A stretch of 64,000 bases of DNA from an uncultured Flavobacteriaceae bacterium. Its GTDB lineage: Bacteria; Bacteroidota; Bacteroidia; Flavobacteriales; Flavobacteriaceae. The translations under genes and the position numbers were made by a program. The notes beneath the pieces are model-generated. The model ran no database searches. It saw only the letters and a program-made list of their open reading frames with translations, and was not told where the DNA came from. Location of the stretch: NCBI GenBank assembly GCA_947503105.1, contig CANNCM010000001.1:540221-604220 (forward strand), in the 5' to 3' direction. Positions within the stretch are counted from its first letter, which is position 1. Every line of letters begins with the position of its first letter. Positions 47,300-55,998 of the stretch are shown one piece after another.

Positions 47300-47404
47300 A
47301 TATTCTTCTTCTTAGTTGTTCTCAACAAAAATCATGCAAAACTACAAAAATTTATGCAGATTAACGCTAATAGCTTAAGTTTGCAGGCCGTTAATTTTCA
47401 AAAA

Positions 47405-48256
47405 ATGAAAGTTTTTGCAACTAAAATTGCGCTAAAAAATGTAATAGCTCAAAAAAAACAAGAAGGCTCTTTGCTTGGTTTTGTACCAACAATGGGTGCT
47501 TTACATAAAGGACATTTGTCATTGATTCAAAACGCCCTAAAAGAAAATGACAGTGTTGTGGTTAGTATTTTTGTAAACCCAACACAATTCAATAACACCT
47601 TGGATCTAGAGCACTATCCTAGAACTTTAGAGGCGGATATAGACAAATTGAAAACACTATCACCGTCTAAAATTGTCGTCTATGCGCCCAATGTGAATGA
47701 TATTTATGAAGGTGCTGTTTCAAAGGAGCATTTTGATTTTGAGGGGCTAGAATACCAAATGGAAGGCAAATTTAGACCTGGCCATTTTGACGGTGTAGGA
47801 ACAGTTGTTCAACGTCTATTTGAAATTGTTCAGCCCCATAATGCTTATTTTGGAGAGAAAGATTTTCAGCAATTGGCGGTGATTAAAAAACTGGTAAGTA
47901 TTAAAAAATTATCTGTAAAAATTATAGGATGTCCAATTGCAAGAGAACAAAACGGCTTGGCAATGAGCTCTAGAAATGTGCGCCTAACAGAAGAAGAGCA
48001 AAAGCATGCTGCGATGATCTATAGAGTTTTACAAACGGCTAAAGAAAAATTTGGCACAGAACAGGCCACTAAAATAAAGGAATGGGTAGTTCATCAGTTT
48101 GAAAACAACTCCATTTTGACATTAGAATATTTTGAAATTTCAAATGAATCGACGCTCGAACCAATGCAGAAAAAGCAAAAAAACACAAAGTATCGTGCCT
48201 TTATTGCGGCCTATATTCGAGACGTTCGATTGATTGATAATATCGCATTAAATTAA
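47405..48256 (+). CDS. panC: Pantothenate synthetase
   Basis: The start is '[14 protein letters not shown]' (47405); the upstream 17 codons in the track contain a TAnnTTTG promoter element (47376-47383) and are unlikely to be translated. The 283-residue enzyme joins pantoate and beta-alanine with ATP. HIGH-like '[13 protein letters not shown]' and 'VFVNPTQFN', '[15 protein letters not shown]' and 'MSSRNVRL' (KMSKS-like) are present. It is followed 13 bp later by panD, which supplies the beta-alanine. Confidence 0.96.
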   Translation: MKVFATKIALKNVIAQKKQEGSLLGFVPTMGALHKGHLSLIQNALKENDSVVVSIFVNPTQFNNTLDLEHYPRTLEADIDKLKTLSPSKIVVYAPNVNDIYEGAVSKEHFDFEGLEYQMEGKFRPGHFDGVGTVVQRLFEIVQPHNAYFGEKDFQQLAVIKKLVSIKKLSVKIIGCPIAREQNGLAMSSRNVRLTEEEQKHAAMIYRVLQTAKEKFGTEQATKIKEWVVHQFENNSILTLEYFEISNESTLEPMQKKQKNTKYRAFIAAYIRDVRLIDNIALN

Positions 48257-48265
48257 TTACCTTTG
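48234..48265 (+). promoter_or_regulatory. Bacteroidota-type promoter of panD inside the panC 3' end
   Basis: TTG at 48234-48236, 21-nt spacer, then TACCTTTG (48258-48265). With the usual geometry, transcription would start at about 48269, one base before the panD ATG at 48270. The mRNA from this promoter would therefore be leaderless or nearly so. Confidence 0.6.
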
Positions 48266-48269
48266 TATC

Positions 48270-48620
48270 ATGCAAATACACGTTGTAAAATCAAAAATTC
48301 ACCGCGTCAAAGTAACTGGCGCAGATTTAAATTATATTGGCAGCATAACTATCGATGAAGATTTGATGGATGCCGCTAATATTGTACAAGGAGAAAAAAT
48401 ACAAGTTGTCAATAACAATAATGGCGAACGCCTAGAAACGTATGTCATTCCTGGGCCTAGAACATCTGGCGAAATCACGCTGAATGGAGCAGCCGCCCAC
48501 AAAGTAAATATTGGAGATGTTTTGATTTTGATCACGTATGCTGTAATGACTCAAGAAGAAGCGAAAACATTTAAACCTTCGCTGGTTTTCCCTGACGAAG
48601 CGACCAACCTTTTGAAATAA
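48270..48620 (+). CDS. panD: Aspartate 1-decarboxylase
   Basis: The 116-residue pro-enzyme has the self-cleavage site 'NYIGSITID': cutting Gly24-Ser25 produces the pyruvoyl cofactor, and the enzyme makes beta-alanine from aspartate for pantothenate. It has normal length and a conserved '[19 protein letters not shown]'-type barrel. It follows panC by 13 bp and has a promoter of its own ending five bases before the ATG. Confidence 0.97.
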   Translation: MQIHVVKSKIHRVKVTGADLNYIGSITIDEDLMDAANIVQGEKIQVVNNNNGERLETYVIPGPRTSGEITLNGAAAHKVNIGDVLILITYAVMTQEEAKTFKPSLVFPDEATNLLK

Positions 48621-48625
48621 ACACA

Positions 48626-49588
48626 TTGAATACATCCATAAAGTCCATCCTAAAAATTGTTTTACCACTTTTATTAGGAGGTATTTTGGTCTGGTATTCT
48701 CTTCAAAAAACACCCATTGAAACTCTTACAAGCTACTTTAAAAATGCGAATTATTTTTGGATAGGATTAGGTGTTTTTTTAGGCATTTTAAGTCATATAT
48801 CTCGTGCATATCGTTGGAAGTTTATGATCGAACCTTTGGGCTACACTTTGCGCTTTCCCAACAGTCTTATGGCGGTGTTTTCTGCCTATCTCATAAATTA
48901 CACCGTCCCAAGAGCTGGAGAAGTTTCTCGTGCTACACTTATAACAAATTATGAGGGTGTTCCCTTCGAAAAAGGCTTTGGGACTATTGTTGCAGAACGC
49001 GTGGCAGACATTTTTATGATGCTTGTGATTATAATCATCACCTTTTTTTTGGAATTTGATGTGATATATAATTTTTTCTTCAAGGATATACATATCCAAA
49101 AACAGTTATGGTTGCTTGTTTTTTTTGTAGTTGGTATTTTCACAATCTATATGATATTTAAAAAAGGGAAACACCCATTTTTAGGTCAATTAAAAACCCT
49201 TGTCAAGGGATTTTTGGAAGGCCTATTGAGCATCGTCAAAATGCAAAACAAATGGGCCTTTATTGCCCACACATTTTTTATATGGATCATGTATGTCTTG
49301 ATGTTCTATGTAACTTCATTTTCTATTGATGGTATTGCAAACTTGCCATTTTCGGCTCTTTTAATGGGGTTTATTGCAGCGAGCTTTAGCATTGCAGCAA
49401 CAAATGGGGGTATTGGTTCCTATCCTTTGGCTATTTATGCCGCTTTTTCTCTATTTAATATTGCCGAAGCCCCTAGTCTTGCATTTGGCTGGATCATGTG
49501 GACTTCCCAAACCATTATGATCGTTGTTTTAGGCGGATTGTCTCTTATTTTATTGCCCTTTTTTAATACATACAATCCAAAGCAGTAA
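48626..49588 (+). CDS. YbhN/UPF0104-type multipass membrane protein
   Basis: This 320-residue lysylphosphatidylglycerol-synthase transmembrane-like (UPF0104) protein has about eight hydrophobic helices and signatures 'RAYRWKFMIEPLGY', 'YLINYTVPRAGEVSRA' and 'ATNGGIGSYPLAIY'. No cytosolic transferase domain is present, so it is the stand-alone flippase-like form. The start is a TTG at 48626, five bases after panD; no ATG occurs before residue 67. Function in Bacteroidota is unknown. Confidence 0.85.
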   Translation: MNTSIKSILKIVLPLLLGGILVWYSLQKTPIETLTSYFKNANYFWIGLGVFLGILSHISRAYRWKFMIEPLGYTLRFPNSLMAVFSAYLINYTVPRAGEVSRATLITNYEGVPFEKGFGTIVAERVADIFMMLVIIIITFFLEFDVIYNFFFKDIHIQKQLWLLVFFVVGIFTIYMIFKKGKHPFLGQLKTLVKGFLEGLLSIVKMQNKWAFIAHTFFIWIMYVLMFYVTSFSIDGIANLPFSALLMGFIAASFSIAATNGGIGSYPLAIYAAFSLFNIAEAPSLAFGWIMWTSQTIMIVVLGGLSLILLPFFNTYNPKQ

Positions 49589-49665
49589 GCAAAACAAACT
49601 TCGGTTTAACTTCTTTTTTTTTACTTATTTCATTACCTTGGCAATTCAAATTAATAGCCAATTTA

Positions 49666-50805
49666 ATGAGACGTTTAATCCTTTTTGCAATGTTTTGCAC
49701 AACACCTTTATATGCACAAACTCAATACGAATATATCGAATCGGATCGGCTAGGAACACGTGAGCTGAAAATTCAATTGCCTAGAAATTATGAAGAAAAC
49801 ACAGAAAAGTACTACCCCTTAATTTTAGTTTTAGATGGCGATTTCCTTTTTGAAATTGTAGCAGGAAATGTTGATTATACCTCCTATTGGGCCGACATGC
49901 CGGAAGCCTTAGTTGTAGGAATCAATCAAGTGGAAACCCGTTCCGAAGATTTATTTGTCTCTGACGCCACTTTTTTTCCAACACAAGACGGTGCAAAATT
50001 CTACGAATTTTTAGGAGCAGAATTGATGCCCTACCTTGAAGAAAACTATCGCTTAGGAACATTTAAAGTTGCGGTAGGACATGGAGCATCTGCCAATTTT
50101 ATTAATTTTTACAGTTTTCGAAAAACACCACTATTTCAGGCATATATTGCTTTGAGCCCAAGCATGTCGCCATACATGGATTCAAATCTTACAGAACAAT
50201 TGGCAGATTTAAAATCTCCTCTTTTTTATTACATGTCCACAGCCAGTGAAGATTTTCGAGACCATCGCAAAGATATTACGGCACTAAACACCAAATTAGA
50301 AGCCATAGATTCAAACCATTTATTTTATGCTTTTGATAATTTTGATGGATTAGATCACTACGGATTAGTCAATACATCTATACCAAAAGCATTACAGCAT
50401 ATATTTTTGGTCTTTCAACCAATTTCTCGATCAGAATACAAAAAATACATACTCCCATTGGAAACCTCACCAGTAGCGTATTTGACTGAAAAATACGATA
50501 GGATTGAAACGCTTTTTGGTATCGAAAAACAAATATTACTGAACGATTTTCGAGCCATTGCATCGGCTTTGGACAAAAAGGAGCAGTTTGAATATTTTAA
50601 GGATTTAGCAAAATTAGCACGAGAATCATATCCAGACTCTGTTCTACACAATTATTATATGGGCCGTTTTTATGAAGCTACTGGAAACCCAAAAAAGGCC
50701 ATGAAAACCTATCGCGAAGCGTATATTTATCAAGAAATAGACGGTATTACAAAAGACGATTTGCTAGATAAAGCCGATCGAATTAAAGTAGAATATGGAT
50801 ACTAA
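49666..50805 (+). CDS. Exported alpha/beta-hydrolase-fold protein with TPR tail, nucleophile serine replaced
   Basis: The 379-residue protein has a signal peptide ('LFAMFCTTPLYAQTQY'), a putative-esterase (Fes/EstD-like) domain at about 25-270, and one or two TPRs at the end ('MGRFYEATGNPKKAMKTYRE'). The nucleophile elbow reads 'VAVGHGASANF': the position that is Ser in 'GHSYAG' of the paralogue at 61930 is Gly here. A candidate general-base His ('LDHYGLV') remains. It may be a pseudo-enzyme. It overlaps radA by one base, a conserved arrangement. Confidence 0.85.
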   Translation: MRRLILFAMFCTTPLYAQTQYEYIESDRLGTRELKIQLPRNYEENTEKYYPLILVLDGDFLFEIVAGNVDYTSYWADMPEALVVGINQVETRSEDLFVSDATFFPTQDGAKFYEFLGAELMPYLEENYRLGTFKVAVGHGASANFINFYSFRKTPLFQAYIALSPSMSPYMDSNLTEQLADLKSPLFYYMSTASEDFRDHRKDITALNTKLEAIDSNHLFYAFDNFDGLDHYGLVNTSIPKALQHIFLVFQPISRSEYKKYILPLETSPVAYLTEKYDRIETLFGIEKQILLNDFRAIASALDKKEQFEYFKDLAKLARESYPDSVLHNYYMGRFYEATGNPKKAMKTYREAYIYQEIDGITKDDLLDKADRIKVEYGY

Positions 50806-52163
50806 TGGCTAAGGTTAAAACAACATTTTTTTGCCAAAATTGTGGGGCTCAGTTTGCCAAGTGGCAAGGGCAATGTACGTCCTGTAAATCTTGGAACACC
50901 ATTGCCGAGGAAGTGGTTCAAAAACCAAATAAAACCGATTGGAAGTCTTCCGCAACCTCATCCAAAGAACGCGCTTCCAAACCCTTGAAAATTTCTGAAA
51001 TAGACACGAGCAAAACACCAAGATTAAATACGACTGACAAAGAGCTCAACAGAGTATTGGGGGGTGGTATTGTTCCTGGATCACTGATACTTCTAGGAGG
51101 AGAACCAGGCATTGGAAAAAGCACGCTCATGCTGCAGTTGTCATTAAAACTGCCCTATAAAACCTTATATGTTTCTGGAGAGGAAAGTCAAAAACAAATT
51201 AAACTTCGTGCAGAACGCATTCATCCAAATGGAGAACATTGTTATATTCTAACAGAAACCAAAACACAGCATATTTTCAAACAAATTGAAAGTCTAGAAC
51301 CAGATATTCTTGTGATTGATTCTATTCAAACACTTCAAAGTGATTTTATAGAAGCTTCGGCTGGAAGTGTTTCTCAAATTAAGCAATGTACTTCTGAATT
51401 GATGAAATTTGCCAAAGAAACCGCCACACCAGTGATTCTTATTGGGCATATTACAAAAGACGGAAGTATTGCAGGCCCAAAGATTTTAGAGCATATGGTT
51501 GATACGGTCTTGCAATTTGAAGGCGACAGGAACCATGTTTTTAGAATATTACGTGCGCACAAAAACCGTTTTGGATCTACTCATGAATTGGGAATTTATG
51601 AAATGCAAGGCAGCGGGCTTAGAGAAGTTCAAAACCCTTCCGAAATTTTAATTTCTAAAAAAGACGAAACCCTTTCAGGGAATGCCATAGCCGTTACATT
51701 GGAAGGAATGCGTCCGCTATTAGTCGAAGTTCAAGCTTTAGTCAGCTCAGCTGTCTATGGAACACCCCAACGAAGCACAACGGGCTTCAATGCCAAGCGC
51801 CTAAATATGTTGTTGGCTGTTTTGGAAAAACGCGCAGGATTTAGACTTGGCGCAAAAGATGTGTTTTTAAATATTACTGGAGGGATCTCTGTAGATGATC
51901 CTGCAATAGATTTGGCAGTTGTAGCAGCTATCTTATCATCTAATAACGATGAAGCGCTTACACAAAATTTTTGTTTTGCTGGAGAAGTTGGCTTGTCTGG
52001 AGAAATACGTCCTGTTCAACGCGTAGAACAGCGCATCATGGAGGCCGAAAAACTTGGGTTTGAAGCCATATTTATTGCAAAACATAACAAATTTAGCATG
52101 AAATCCAGCAAAATTGAAATTCACTTGCTCTCCAAAATAGAGGATTTATTGAATTTTATTTAA
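50805..52163 (+). CDS. radA: DNA repair protein RadA
   Basis: The 452-residue RadA (Sms) has an N-terminal zinc finger (Cys10, 13, 24, 27: 'CQNCGAQF', 'CTSC'), a RecA-like ATPase with Walker A 'GGEPGIGKST' (about 98-107) and the RadA 'HKNRFGSTHELGIYEM' KNRFG motif, and a C-terminal Lon-like domain ('FLNITGGISVDDPAIDLAVV'). It is a branch-migration helicase in recombination. It is coupled to the upstream esterase-like gene. Confidence 0.96.
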   Translation: MAKVKTTFFCQNCGAQFAKWQGQCTSCKSWNTIAEEVVQKPNKTDWKSSATSSKERASKPLKISEIDTSKTPRLNTTDKELNRVLGGGIVPGSLILLGGEPGIGKSTLMLQLSLKLPYKTLYVSGEESQKQIKLRAERIHPNGEHCYILTETKTQHIFKQIESLEPDILVIDSIQTLQSDFIEASAGSVSQIKQCTSELMKFAKETATPVILIGHITKDGSIAGPKILEHMVDTVLQFEGDRNHVFRILRAHKNRFGSTHELGIYEMQGSGLREVQNPSEILISKKDETLSGNAIAVTLEGMRPLLVEVQALVSSAVYGTPQRSTTGFNAKRLNMLLAVLEKRAGFRLGAKDVFLNITGGISVDDPAIDLAVVAAILSSNNDEALTQNFCFAGEVGLSGEIRPVQRVEQRIMEAEKLGFEAIFIAKHNKFSMKSSKIEIHLLSKIEDLLNFI

Positions 52164-52174
52164 ATAAATTTTTC

Positions 52175-52214
52175 CCGAATATTACGTCAAATGGCCGAAT
52201 ATTACGTCAAATGG
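52175..52214. repeat. Two tandem copies of a 20-bp unit after radA
   Basis: The unit 'CCGAATATTACGTCAAATGG' occurs twice head to tail (52175-52194, 52195-52214), followed by the first three bases of a third. It lies in the 126-bp gap before the exported-protein gene. It has no internal dyad strong enough to be a terminator. Function is unknown; it could be an operator pair or slippage product. Confidence 0.9.
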
Positions 52215-52289
52215 CCGTTTGTTACATGAGGTTTTTAATTTCCATTTATTATTTATTAATTGCGCCTTGAAAGCATTAGAAAAAATTTT

Positions 52290-53120
52290 ATGTCCCAAAA
52301 ATTTTATATCTGTCTTTTTGTTGTTTTGTGTTCAACAACACTAAAGGCACAAGTCGGAATCGGAACACCACAGCCCAACCCCTCTTCACAATTAGAAGTT
52401 ATTGCAAATAATAGAGGCGTATTGCTTCCAAATGTTAAACTTACAAGTTCTACAGACCAACAAACGATTACGAATGGCAATGTAGTAAGTTTACTTGTAT
52501 ATAACACTGCTGCGGTTGCAGATATCAAGCCTGGTTATTATTACTGGGACGGTGCAAAATGGAATCGCCTTGGTAAAGAATTGGAAATTTTTACTGGTAG
52601 TGGTGCCCCTTCAGCAAATACTCCTAGCGGCGCTGTTGCTGGCAATATTTATGTCGATCAAGTCACTGGAGATTTATACACCTTCAATGGCACAACTTGG
52701 CAAAAGCAGTCTATAAATTATAAAAACGGGCTGTCCATTACAAATGATGAAGTCATGTTGGGAGGAGCTCTTGATCAACCTACAACCCTAACAACCAATA
52801 CTATTAATACATTATCTATAGAAGGACTGGAAGACACTTCTAAACCAGAAGAAATTATGGTCGTTGAAAAACAAACAGGAAAGCTACAAAAAACAGCAGT
52901 TTCAAACCTTTTTAAAGAAGAAGTTGTACTTCGCATTGCTGCTCAAGATGGACAAAAGCAGTTTCAAACCCCTATGGCCATCACAGATCCCAAAAAAGTA
53001 AATGTTTACAGAAACGGCGTACGAATAGATTTTAAAGCAATTAGCGCAACGGTTATAGAACTAGAACAAGAAGCCACGTGCTATAAAGACGATGAAGTGA
53101 GAATCGTCCAATTCAATTAA
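52290..53120 (+). CDS. Exported protein with tail-fibre-like C-terminal module (1)
   Basis: The start is 'MSQKFYICLFVVLCSTTLKA' (52290), giving a clean signal peptide with cleavage after 'LKA'. The 276-residue protein opens with the 'QVGIGTPQPNPSSQLEV' segment widespread in Bacteroidota surface and tail-fibre-like proteins, then 'YYYWDGAKWNRLGKE' and 'IYVDQVTGDLYTFNGTTWQK' repeats, and ends with a module 'KVNVYRNGVRIDFKAI ... YKDDEVRIVQFN'. The module recurs in the next gene. It is probably a cell-surface filament or adhesin subunit; the function is not known. Confidence 0.75.
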   Translation: MSQKFYICLFVVLCSTTLKAQVGIGTPQPNPSSQLEVIANNRGVLLPNVKLTSSTDQQTITNGNVVSLLVYNTAAVADIKPGYYYWDGAKWNRLGKELEIFTGSGAPSANTPSGAVAGNIYVDQVTGDLYTFNGTTWQKQSINYKNGLSITNDEVMLGGALDQPTTLTTNTINTLSIEGLEDTSKPEEIMVVEKQTGKLQKTAVSNLFKEEVVLRIAAQDGQKQFQTPMAITDPKKVNVYRNGVRIDFKAISATVIELEQEATCYKDDEVRIVQFN

Positions 53121-53147
53121 AAAATATAACAATTAAATATAACTACA

Positions 53148-53957
53148 ATGAAACAAATGAAACCCCAAAAACTACACTTAAATGCATTAACACTATTATT
53201 TGCGTTTTTATGCGCATCAACAATTTATGCACAACAAACTACAGGTGATGTTCCAAAACAAGATGATGCTACTCTTGGTAAAGTGACTACATCTAAACCG
53301 CTTACGCCACATACAACTGACCCTAATACTAAAGCAGGAACACCAGGTGCTACAGATCAAGGTGGTGCCATCCGTGTTATTGACAATAAAGGAACCAAAA
53401 AATACCTACAAGTTCAAAACGGTTTGACGCAAGTGACAAATACTGCACCAGCAGGAGGTATTGTAACAACATGGCAACTTGGCGGACAGCTAGTCGATGA
53501 TACCGATATCGATTTTAATGCCAAGGCATTATCTTTTGATAATGTACTTCAAGTTACTGGTGCCCCTGCCACTTCTGCAACATTAAAGGCTGGTACCGGA
53601 ACAGGTTGGGCATTGCTTGTTAGAGATGAAAATTCTGGAGACATAAAAAAACTTCTTGCATCCGATTTGATTGTTAGTGGTCATACTGTCTTTACAGCAA
53701 CAGCAACTCAATTGAAATTTGACGTTGCAACTGCAGGGGTTTATAACGGGGGGGCTCCAATTACAGGCCTTACAGGTGTTAAAATCCCATTACCAGACTA
53801 TGAAAAAGTATGGGTCTATAGAAATGGGGCTAAATTGATTGCTGGTGTGGATTATACCATTGCTGGATCCGAAGTGACTTTAGTTCCTATTGCAACTGGT
53901 CCAAATAGCTGGACAGTTTATGCAGGAGATGTAATTGAAGTACAATATTTCAAATAA
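53148..53957 (+). CDS. Exported protein with tail-fibre-like C-terminal module (2)
   Basis: The 269-residue protein has a signal peptide ending 'ASTIYAQQ', a Thr/Pro/Asp-rich low-complexity stretch (about 30-75), a beta-rich middle, and a C-terminal module 'EKVWVYRNGAKLIAGVDYTI ... YAGDVIEVQYFK'. The same module ends the preceding gene; it resembles the 'NGxxL..gtDYt..g' module of phage tail fibres and secreted polymers. The pair is 27 bp apart and ends at a strong terminator, so they form a two-gene unit. Confidence 0.75.
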   Translation: MKQMKPQKLHLNALTLLFAFLCASTIYAQQTTGDVPKQDDATLGKVTTSKPLTPHTTDPNTKAGTPGATDQGGAIRVIDNKGTKKYLQVQNGLTQVTNTAPAGGIVTTWQLGGQLVDDTDIDFNAKALSFDNVLQVTGAPATSATLKAGTGTGWALLVRDENSGDIKKLLASDLIVSGHTVFTATATQLKFDVATAGVYNGGAPITGLTGVKIPLPDYEKVWVYRNGAKLIAGVDYTIAGSEVTLVPIATGPNSWTVYAGDVIEVQYFK

Positions 53958-53974
53958 AAAACTTACAATAACAT

Positions 53975-54008
53975 AAAAAAAAGCCCTGAATTTCAGGGCT
54001 TTTTTTTG
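53975..54008. terminator. Bidirectional terminator
   Basis: The stem 'AAGCCCTGAA' / 'TTCAGGGCTT' with flanking A- and T-runs lies between the convergent exported-protein gene and the bacilliredoxin gene. Confidence 0.9.
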
Positions 54009-54009
54009 T

Positions 54010-54420
54010 TTAGCAGTATTCGTTATATGCATTTATCAGATTTTCTGCAATGAGCTCTGCAGGGCGTCCTTCAATATGATGGCGTTCTAGCATATGCACC
54101 AATTCACCGTCCTTAAACAAGGCCATACATGGCGAGCTTGGAGGAAAAGGAATCATATGTTCACGTGCTTTGTCCACAGCTTCTTTATCAACGCCAGCAA
54201 AAACAGTAACCGTTTGTGTTGGGCGTTTTTCATTTTCTAAACTTTGTATGGCGCCTGGGCGTGCATTGGCGGCCGCACATCCGCATACAGAATTGACAAC
54301 AACAAGTGTAGTTCCTGATTTTGCCAAAGCAGCGTCAACGGCTTCAGCACTATATAACTCTTCAAATCCTACTTGTGTAAGATGTTCACGCATCGGTTTT
54401 ACTAACTCAGCTGGATACAT
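54010..54420 (-). CDS. BrxA/BrxB-family bacilliredoxin
   Basis: The start is 'MYPAELVKPMREHLT' (54420), which trims 29 spurious upstream codons from the track ORF. The 136-residue thioredoxin-fold protein contains the family motif 'NSVCGCAAANARPG' (CGC active site). BrxA/B remove bacillithiol from proteins in Firmicutes. The family is common in Bacteroidota, but bacillithiol synthesis genes are not seen in this window. It is convergent on a terminator and divergent from the TerB-DnaJ gene. Confidence 0.92.
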   Translation of the reverse strand: MYPAELVKPMREHLTQVGFEELYSAEAVDAALAKSGTTLVVVNSVCGCAAANARPGAIQSLENEKRPTQTVTVFAGVDKEAVDKAREHMIPFPPSSPCMALFKDGELVHMLERHHIEGRPAELIAENLINAYNEYC

Positions 54421-54562
54421 AAATTTATTTTTAAAATTGAAATACAAAGATACATAATTGCATTTCAAATTGCATAGCTTGATATAAGTTATAAATGTTA
54501 AATTCAATTTAAAAAAATAAACTTATTTGCGTAGGTTTGAATATGAAATTTTAATTTGAGTT

Positions 54563-55288
54563 ATGAGTTTTGCAAAATGGATAGGTGCTTCTTTGGGTTG
54601 GTCTTTTGGGGGTCCTATAGGGGCTATTATTGGATTGGCCTTGGGAAGTTTAATCGACGGTTCATCATCAAAATCAAAAACATATTCTAGGAGGTCGCCA
54701 CAAACACAGTCTGGCGATTTTGAAGTGAGTTTATTGATTTTGGCTTCATTGGTCATCAAGGCAGATGGGAAACAAGACCAGCGAGAATTGGACTTTGTAC
54801 GCCGTCAATTTGTACAAATGTATGGTAAAGATCGTGCCAATCATGCCTTTAAGCTGTTTAAAGAAATAAATAAACAGTCCAATATTTCTTTACGACAGGT
54901 GTGTTTGCAGATTCAGCAAATGATGGATCATGCATCGCGATTGCAATTGCTTCATTTTTTGTTTGGCATTGCCAAGTCCGATGGTCATGTTGCAGCAAGT
55001 GAAATCTCAGTGATAGAGCGTATAGCCAATTACCTACGAATCAACCATAGAGATTTTGAGAGTATAAAAGCGATGTTTTATAGCTCTAGTCACAATGCGT
55101 ATAAGATATTAGAGCTCGAAAAAGGGGCTACTCCACAAGAGGTAAAAAAGGCCTACAGGCGTATGGCGAAAAAATTTCATCCAGACAAGGTTCAGCATTT
55201 AGGCCCTGAGCATCAAAAGGGAGCAGAAGAAAAATTTAGAAAAGTTCAAGAGGCTTACGAACAGCTTCAAAAAGAACTTCATTTTTAA
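54563..55288 (+). CDS. TerB-like / DnaJ-domain co-chaperone (DjlA type)
   Basis: The 241-residue protein has a hydrophobic N-terminus ('GASLGWSFGGPIGAIIGLAL') that may insert in the inner membrane, a TerB-like helical middle domain (about 50-165), and a C-terminal J domain (about 175-241) with 'YRRMAKKFHPDKVQHLGPEH' including the HPD motif that stimulates DnaK. This is the DjlA architecture with a shorter linker. It is followed by mntR on the same strand after 52 bp. Confidence 0.9.
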   Translation: MSFAKWIGASLGWSFGGPIGAIIGLALGSLIDGSSSKSKTYSRRSPQTQSGDFEVSLLILASLVIKADGKQDQRELDFVRRQFVQMYGKDRANHAFKLFKEINKQSNISLRQVCLQIQQMMDHASRLQLLHFLFGIAKSDGHVAASEISVIERIANYLRINHRDFESIKAMFYSSSHNAYKILELEKGATPQEVKKAYRRMAKKFHPDKVQHLGPEHQKGAEEKFRKVQEAYEQLQKELHF

Positions 55289-55308
55289 ATATTTAGGCAA
55301 GACTAAAA

Positions 55309-55334
55309 ATTTATTTATATTTGTATAAATAAAT
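55309..55334. promoter_or_regulatory. Palindromic operator overlapping the mntR-type gene promoter
   Basis: A perfect 11-bp inverted repeat ('ATTTATTTATA' / 'TATAAATAAAT') with a 4-nt centre 'TTTG'. The left arm and centre form TATATTTG (55316-55323), an exact TAnnTTTG -7 element. The predicted start site is about 14 nt before the TTG start codon. A repressor bound here would block RNA polymerase, which fits autoregulation by the DtxR/MntR protein. Confidence 0.65.
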
Positions 55335-55340
55335 AGAGTT

Positions 55341-55997
55341 TTGGTTACATTATCTGAGGAGAATTATTTAAAAGCAATTTATCATTTGGCCCTGGGCGAT
55401 GCGCAGTTGGTTAGCACGAATGCGATTGCCAAAAAAATGCATACCAAAGCATCTTCTGCAACAGACATGATAAAAAAATTATCAGAAAAAGGTCTTGTTA
55501 ATTATCAAAAATATAAAGGGGTTCAATTGACAGAAAAAGGGAGATTGGCTGCGGTTTCAGTGATACGAAAACACAGATTATGGGAGGTTTTTTTGGTCAA
55601 AAAACTAAATTTTTCTTGGGATGAGGTTCATGAGGTAGCCGAACAATTGGAGCACATCAAATCGGAAAAGCTAACCCAACAATTGGATGAATTTTTAGAG
55701 TTTCCAACAAAAGATCCTCATGGCGATCCCATTCCTGATTGTGATGGAAATATGCCTTCTACTCAGAAGGTAATTTTGGCAAAAATCGAAATCAATAAAA
55801 GCTGTATGTGTATTGGTGTCAAGGATTCTACAGCAGAATTTTTACGATATTTAGATAAGCATCATATTGCTTTGGGAACAAAAATAACAGTCGTATCAAA
55901 AGAATCTTTTGACGAATCCATGACTATAAAAATTAATGAAACACCATTGGTTATTTCGAAGGAGGTAACCCATAATTTATTTGTAAAAATCAATTAA
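55341..55997 (+). CDS. DtxR/MntR-family metal-dependent repressor
   Basis: The 218-residue protein has an N-terminal winged helix (about 1-65; 'SEENYLKAIYHLALGDAQLV', 'SSATDMIKKLSEKGLV'), a dimerisation/metal domain with 'RHRLWEVFLVKKLNFSWDEVH' and His/Glu ligands, and a C-terminal FeoA/SH3-like part ('SCMCIGVKDSTAEFLRYLDK'). The start is a TTG (55341), as no ATG is available. It is coupled to a ZIP transporter (1-bp gap) and near feoAB, so it probably controls iron or manganese uptake. Whether Fe or Mn is sensed is open. Confidence 0.9.
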   Translation: MVTLSEENYLKAIYHLALGDAQLVSTNAIAKKMHTKASSATDMIKKLSEKGLVNYQKYKGVQLTEKGRLAAVSVIRKHRLWEVFLVKKLNFSWDEVHEVAEQLEHIKSEKLTQQLDEFLEFPTKDPHGDPIPDCDGNMPSTQKVILAKIEINKSCMCIGVKDSTAEFLRYLDKHHIALGTKITVVSKESFDESMTIKINETPLVISKEVTHNLFVKIN

Positions 55998-55998
55998 T

